A stretch of DNA of 36,349 nt from Acholeplasmataceae bacterium (lineage in GTDB: Bacteria; Bacillota_I; Bacilli_A; Acholeplasmatales; UBA5453): assembly GCA_012837645.1 (NCBI GenBank), contig DUQU01000044.1, positions 1 to 36,349 of the forward strand, in the 5' to 3' direction. Every line of letters begins with the position of its first letter. Position 1 is the first letter of the stretch. Of this stretch, positions 33,039 to 36,349 are shown piece after piece. The notes beneath the pieces were generated by a model. It was not told the origin of the DNA, made no database searches, and saw only the letters and a list, made by a program, of their open reading frames with translations. The position numbers were made by a program, and so were the translations under genes.

Positions 33039-34206
33039 ATTATTAGCTCCTGCTGGAGATTTAGAAAAATTAAAGATCGCTTATCTTTATGGCGCCGATG
33101 CTTGTTATATTGGCGGTGAGGAGTTTAGTTTAAGAGCACGTGCTTCTAATTTTGCTTTAAAAGAAATTAAAGAAGGAGCTCTTTTTGCTCATCAATTGAA
33201 AAAAAAGCTCTATGTAACTTTAAATATCGTTCCTCATAACGAAAACTTAAAGGAATTAATTCCTTATTTAAAAGCCTTAGAGGAAGCGGCGGTTGATGGT
33301 GTGATAGTGGCGAGTCCTTATATTTTAAAAATGGTGAAGGCTCACACAAATTTAGAAGCCCATGTCAGTACCCAACAATCAATTACTAATAGTCACGCCA
33401 TTAAGTTTTATGAACAATTAGGAGCGAAAAGAATTGTTTTGGCGCGAGAACTTTCTTTAAAGGAGATAAAGGAGATTAAAAAAGCAACCAAAACTGCTTT
33501 GGAAGTTTTTATTCATGGAGGAGCTTGTTCTTCTTATAGTGGTAGATGTACACTTTCCAATACTTTAACTTTAAGAGATGCCAATAGAGGAGGCTGTGCT
33601 CATAGTTGTAGATGGTTGTATGATGTTTATAGCCAAGATAAAAAGATTTCTCAAGAACAGCCATTTTCGATGGGAGCCAAAGATTTACAAACGATAACTT
33701 TAGTTCCTGAATTAATTAAAATGGAAATTGATTCTTTAAAAATAGAAGGAAGAATGAAAAGTATTCATTATATCGCAACCGTCGTTAATGCTTATAGAAT
33801 GTTGATCGATGAATTTTATCAAAAAGGGAAAATCAGTGATTTTAGCTATTATGAAGAAGAACTCTTAAAAGCGGAAAACAGATTAACATCAAGCGGTTTT
33901 TTAAAAGGATTTGTAGACAGTCAAGATCAATTATATAATCGGCACTTAGAAATTCCCAAACAAACATTCGTTGGCATCGTGTTAAAAACTGAAAAAGAGT
34001 TAGTTAAACTGGAACAACGCAATTATTTTGAAGTCGGAGATCAGTTGGCAATTTTTGGACCTAACAAAAAGCCCCGCGACTTTACTTTAAAAGTGATGTA
34101 TGACGAAAACTTTCAAATACTCCAAGTAGCGAGACATCCTCAACAAATCGTTTATATTGAAGTGCCTTTTCAAGTAGAAAGTTATGATTTAGTGAGAAAA
34201 CAATGA
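33031..34206 (+). CDS. trhP2: U32-family protein TrhP2 (YrrO), tRNA U34 hydroxylation
   Basis: The U32 signature is clear: VFIHGGACSSYSGRCTLS followed by RGGCAHSCRW, giving cysteines 166, 173, 189 and 193, which likely bind an iron-sulfur cluster. The N-terminus ELLAPAGDLEKLK and KIEGRMKS are also characteristic. Once called peptidases or collagenases, proteins of this group are now known in E. coli and B. subtilis as tRNA hydroxylation factors. Encoded beside TrmR and TrhP1, it completes a mo5U34 pathway for tRNAs that read four-codon boxes. At 391 residues it is the slightly short (yrrO-like) form. Confidence 0.88.
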   Translation: MIELLAPAGDLEKLKIAYLYGADACYIGGEEFSLRARASNFALKEIKEGALFAHQLKKKLYVTLNIVPHNENLKELIPYLKALEEAAVDGVIVASPYILKMVKAHTNLEAHVSTQQSITNSHAIKFYEQLGAKRIVLARELSLKEIKEIKKATKTALEVFIHGGACSSYSGRCTLSNTLTLRDANRGGCAHSCRWLYDVYSQDKKISQEQPFSMGAKDLQTITLVPELIKMEIDSLKIEGRMKSIHYIATVVNAYRMLIDEFYQKGKISDFSYYEEELLKAENRLTSSGFLKGFVDSQDQLYNRHLEIPKQTFVGIVLKTEKELVKLEQRNYFEVGDQLAIFGPNKKPRDFTLKVMYDENFQILQVARHPQQIVYIEVPFQVESYDLVRKQ

Positions 34207-34850
34207 ATGTTTTAATAAAAGCAGGAATTGCCTTGCCCTATCAAATTATTGAAACCACTAATAAACATTCTTATTTTAAGTTTAAAGAAGGCTATCTAGA
34301 AATTCATTTAAGTAAATCAATGAAACTTAACGACCTTTTAAAAAAGTTAGAAGCTAATATCGTTAGTTATTATCAAAAGATAAAACCAGTTCCTGCAAAT
34401 AAGTTTTTATTATGGGGAGAAAAGTATAATTTAGTTTTAAAAGAAGGCCTCTTTAATTATCAAATAAAAGAAAACAATATCTTCATTACTAGCGCAATTA
34501 ATGAGGATTATCGTGCTTTGGTTTATCAAGACGCTTTAAAAAACTATTTAAAAGCAATTGAAACTGATGTAAAACAAACTCTATTTAAATATGATATTAA
34601 CCCAGTTCCGATTAAATTGAAAAAGCTTAAAAGCAAGTATGGTTCTTATCACCGAGGTAAAAACTATCTTGTTTTAAACGTCTTATTGGCAAGTCTTGAA
34701 AAAGAGTTTAGTTATTACGTTTTAATGCATGAATATGCGCATCAAAAAGTAGCCAATCATCAAAAAGAGTTTTATCAATTATTAAAAAAACTTTATCCTA
34801 ATTATTTAAAACTCGATCAGGCACTGAAAAAAACGGTTATCCACTTTTAA
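34203..34850 (+). CDS. YgjP/DUF45-family zinc metalloprotease-like protein
   Basis: The 215-residue protein has the DUF45 pattern: KLKSKYGSYHRGKNYLVLN, then the zinc motif HEYAH (176-180) and a third ligand candidate in NHQKEF. The family is a predicted cytosolic metallopeptidase of unknown substrate, related to the SprT/M48 group. It overlaps trhP2 by ATGA and is the last gene of the alaS operon before the greA promoter. Residues 60-110 read like a short beta-rich insert. Confidence 0.82.
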   Translation: MNVLIKAGIALPYQIIETTNKHSYFKFKEGYLEIHLSKSMKLNDLLKKLEANIVSYYQKIKPVPANKFLLWGEKYNLVLKEGLFNYQIKENNIFITSAINEDYRALVYQDALKNYLKAIETDVKQTLFKYDINPVPIKLKKLKSKYGSYHRGKNYLVLNVLLASLEKEFSYYVLMHEYAHQKVANHQKEFYQLLKKLYPNYLKLDQALKKTVIHF

Positions 34851-34867
34851 TATTTCAAAAGATAATG

Positions 34868-34873
34868 TATAAT
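34868..34873 (+). promoter_or_regulatory. -10 element of greA
   Basis: TATAAT follows the DUF45 stop by 18 bases; no good -35 is present. It would start a greA-yqeG-yqeH transcript. Confidence 0.5.
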
Positions 34874-34900
34874 ACTTAGGACAAAAGGAGGTTTTTGAAA

Positions 34901-35380
34901 TTGGCTAAAAAGAAACAATTGTTTGAAATAACTAAAGAAGGTTTGCAAAAACTTGTAGATGAACTCGATCAATTAAAAGATGTTAAAAGACCAGAAGTAG
35001 TAAAACAACTTCAAGAAGCTCGCGCTCAAGGCGATTTATCAGAAAATGCTGATTACGACTCTGCCCGTGATGCTCAGGCTCGTATGGAAGCACGAATTAA
35101 AGAGATTGAAAATATTTTAGAAAATCATAAAATAATTAGAGTAGTTTCCTCAGATGACAAAGTAAATATCGGTAAAACTGTTAAAATAAGGTTTGTTGAA
35201 AAAGATAAAACAGCAATTTACCGTTTAGTAGGTACGATTGAAGCTAATCCAGCTTTAAATTTAATTTCGATTGATTCACCAGTAGGAAAAGCCATTTTAG
35301 GCTTAGAAGTGAAAGAAACAACACCAGTAAGATTGGAAAACGGGAAATCATTTCACGTGGAAATATTAGAGATTTCTTAA
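34901..35380 (+). CDS. greA: Transcription elongation factor GreA
   Basis: GreA rescues backtracked RNA polymerase by stimulating transcript cleavage. The N-terminal coiled coil carries the acidic-tip motif GDLSENADYDSARDAQ; the C-terminal domain ends with SPVGKAILGL. I chose the TTG at 34901, nine bases after AAGGAGG, over TTG 34895, which is only three bases from it; this gives 159 residues beginning (f)MAKKKQLFEIT. A TTG start behind a perfect SD suggests tuned translation. yqeG starts on the last base of the stop codon. Confidence 0.96.
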   Translation: MAKKKQLFEITKEGLQKLVDELDQLKDVKRPEVVKQLQEARAQGDLSENADYDSARDAQARMEARIKEIENILENHKIIRVVSSDDKVNIGKTVKIRFVEKDKTAIYRLVGTIEANPALNLISIDSPVGKAILGLEVKETTPVRLENGKSFHVEILEIS

Positions 35381-35931
35381 TGGCTAGATTATTAAAGTAT
35401 CTCCCCAACCATTACCAACAATCAATTTTTGAAATTGATTTTTTAGTTTTACAAAAAGAAAAAATAAAAGTATTGATGATAGATTTGGATAATACTTTAG
35501 TTCCCTATGATGTTAAAAGACCATCAAAAGAAGTAATAAAACTATTAGAAGAACTCCAAACTCTTAATTTCACAATTATAATAGTGTCTAACAATTCCCA
35601 GAAAAGAGTTGCGGAGTTTTTAACTGGCTTACCTTATTTATTCGTTGCCAAAGCTCATAAACCACTTAAAAAAGCTTATCGGAAAGCTTTAAAACTCTTG
35701 CCTATACAACATCAAACTAATGAAATAGCGGTAATTGGAGATCAAATTATCACCGATGTTTTAGGCGGTAATAAAATGGATTTTTACACGATATTAGTTG
35801 ATCCGATTTTAAAACAAAGTGATGTTTGGACAACTAAATTTAATCGTTTTCTCGCTCGAAGAGTAGTAAGAAAAATAGCGAAACGTTATCCTAATAAGTA
35901 TCAAGAAGTATTAAAAGATTATGCGTTGTAA
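35380..35931 (+). CDS. yqeG: YqeG family HAD IIIA-type phosphatase
   Basis: This HAD-superfamily protein has motif I DLDNTLV with D35 and D37, motif II VSNN, and motif III/IV KPLKKAYRKAL and IGDQIITDVLGG. Family members precede yqeH in most Firmicutes; the physiological substrate is unknown, although a link with ribosome assembly is suspected from that neighbour. 183 residues, typical. It overlaps greA by one base and yqeH by eleven. Confidence 0.92.
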   Translation: MARLLKYLPNHYQQSIFEIDFLVLQKEKIKVLMIDLDNTLVPYDVKRPSKEVIKLLEELQTLNFTIIIVSNNSQKRVAEFLTGLPYLFVAKAHKPLKKAYRKALKLLPIQHQTNEIAVIGDQIITDVLGGNKMDFYTILVDPILKQSDVWTTKFNRFLARRVVRKIAKRYPNKYQEVLKDYAL

Positions 35932-36349
35932 AGGCTGTGGAGTGGTTTTACAAACCGATTCTAAAGAAATAGAAGGTTATACACCTAAACTCAGCAATGA
36001 ACTTTGTTATCGCTGTTTTATTTTAAAACATTATCAGGAAGATCAACATCATGTTTATAAGAGTGGTTTTCCTAAAATTGATCATGATGGAGTAATAATA
36101 TATCTCGTTTCGCTTTTACATTTAAATACCTTATTTATGTATAATCTTAATAATTTTTATAATAATAAAATGATTTTATTAGTGAATCATGTTGATTTAC
36201 TACCGAAAACAGTTGATTTTGATAAAATGGTTAACACCATAAAGAAAAACCATCAAAGAGAACTTGCGAATTTTTTGAGTGTCTTACCAATTTCTGCTTT
36301 AAAAGGTTATCAGTTGGAAAAATTGTTAAATGTTATCATTAGTAATAAT
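35921..36349 (+). CDS. yqeH: YqeH ribosome-biogenesis GTPase, 5' part (runs off right edge)
   Basis: This is the first 143 codons of a circularly permuted GTPase needed for 30S assembly. The zinc finger has cysteines 3, 6, 29 and 32 (CKGC and CYRC). In permuted order the G4 motif comes first: it reads NHVD (89-92) in NHVDLLPK instead of the usual NKxD. SALKGYQL is the G5-like region. The ATG lies inside the yqeG end, in another frame. The G1-G3 motifs are beyond the window. The family is clear from the N-terminal zinc finger, position and LLPK; the altered G4 is odd. Confidence 0.88.
   Translation, partial: MRCKGCGVVLQTDSKEIEGYTPKLSNELCYRCFILKHYQEDQHHVYKSGFPKIDHDGVIIYLVSLLHLNTLFMYNLNNFYNNKMILLVNHVDLLPKTVDFDKMVNTIKKNHQRELANFLSVLPISALKGYQLEKLLNVIISNN

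Noticed and set aside
33167-33349. Minus-strand 60-codon frame inside trhP2
   Set aside because: It is antisense to conserved U32 sequence.

Overview
The window is AT-rich bacterial DNA (roughly 30% GC by eye) with Firmicutes-type gene order and control elements: a T-box leader, an FMN riboswitch, and the runs rnr-smpB and alaS-ruvX-DUF1292-trmR-trhP-greA-yqeG-yqeH. TGA acts as a stop (alaS, ruvX) and Trp is TGG, so the code is standard. This excludes Mycoplasma and Spiroplasma but fits an Acholeplasma/Izemoplasma/RF39-like or Erysipelotrichia-like member of the Bacilli/Tenericutes. The lineage is an inference; there is no rRNA to test it.

Layout. 1-1000: remains of an accessory locus, a RhuM-Fic/Doc gene that has lost its 5' end, joined head-to-head to a headless minus-strand fragment. 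1170-3360: a thioredoxin reductase-like flavoprotein plus a two-fold CPHC protein (together resembling a split AhpF), then a convergent nucleoside deaminase. 3470-9723: a membrane 5TM-PAS-GGDEF-HD-GYP signalling protein followed by two ATPase-permease (MacB/FtsX-type) ABC proteins, apparently one operon. 9704-15220: an aromatic-acid-exporter-like protein diverging from a Na/Pi cotransporter-PhoU protein, then a DUF1538 membrane protein, three tandem PII-like proteins and a small membrane protein. 15406-17005: a UvrX-type Y-family polymerase and its YolD partner. 17071-20767 (minus): a GH13 enzyme and gpmI.

20850-28137: an FMN riboswitch controlling ribU, an orphan membrane protein, enolase, RNase R, SmpB, a patatin-like lipase and a PAP2 phosphatase. 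28138-36349: an Ala-type T-box leader, then a tightly overlapping operon of alaS, ruvX, DUF1292, the tRNA mo5U34 genes (trmR and two U32-type hydroxylation proteins) and a DUF45 metalloprotease; then greA, yqeG and the start of yqeH, which runs off the right edge.

The most interesting items are the DUF1538/triple-PII module, the signalling protein with a Cys in place of the HD histidine beside two ABC exporters, the T-box that may couple alanyl-tRNA charging to wobble modification, the ribU riboswitch whose terminator-like hairpin competes with P1, and the head-to-head breakpoint at the left edge. No CRISPR array, tRNA, rRNA, intact insertion sequence or replication origin was seen.
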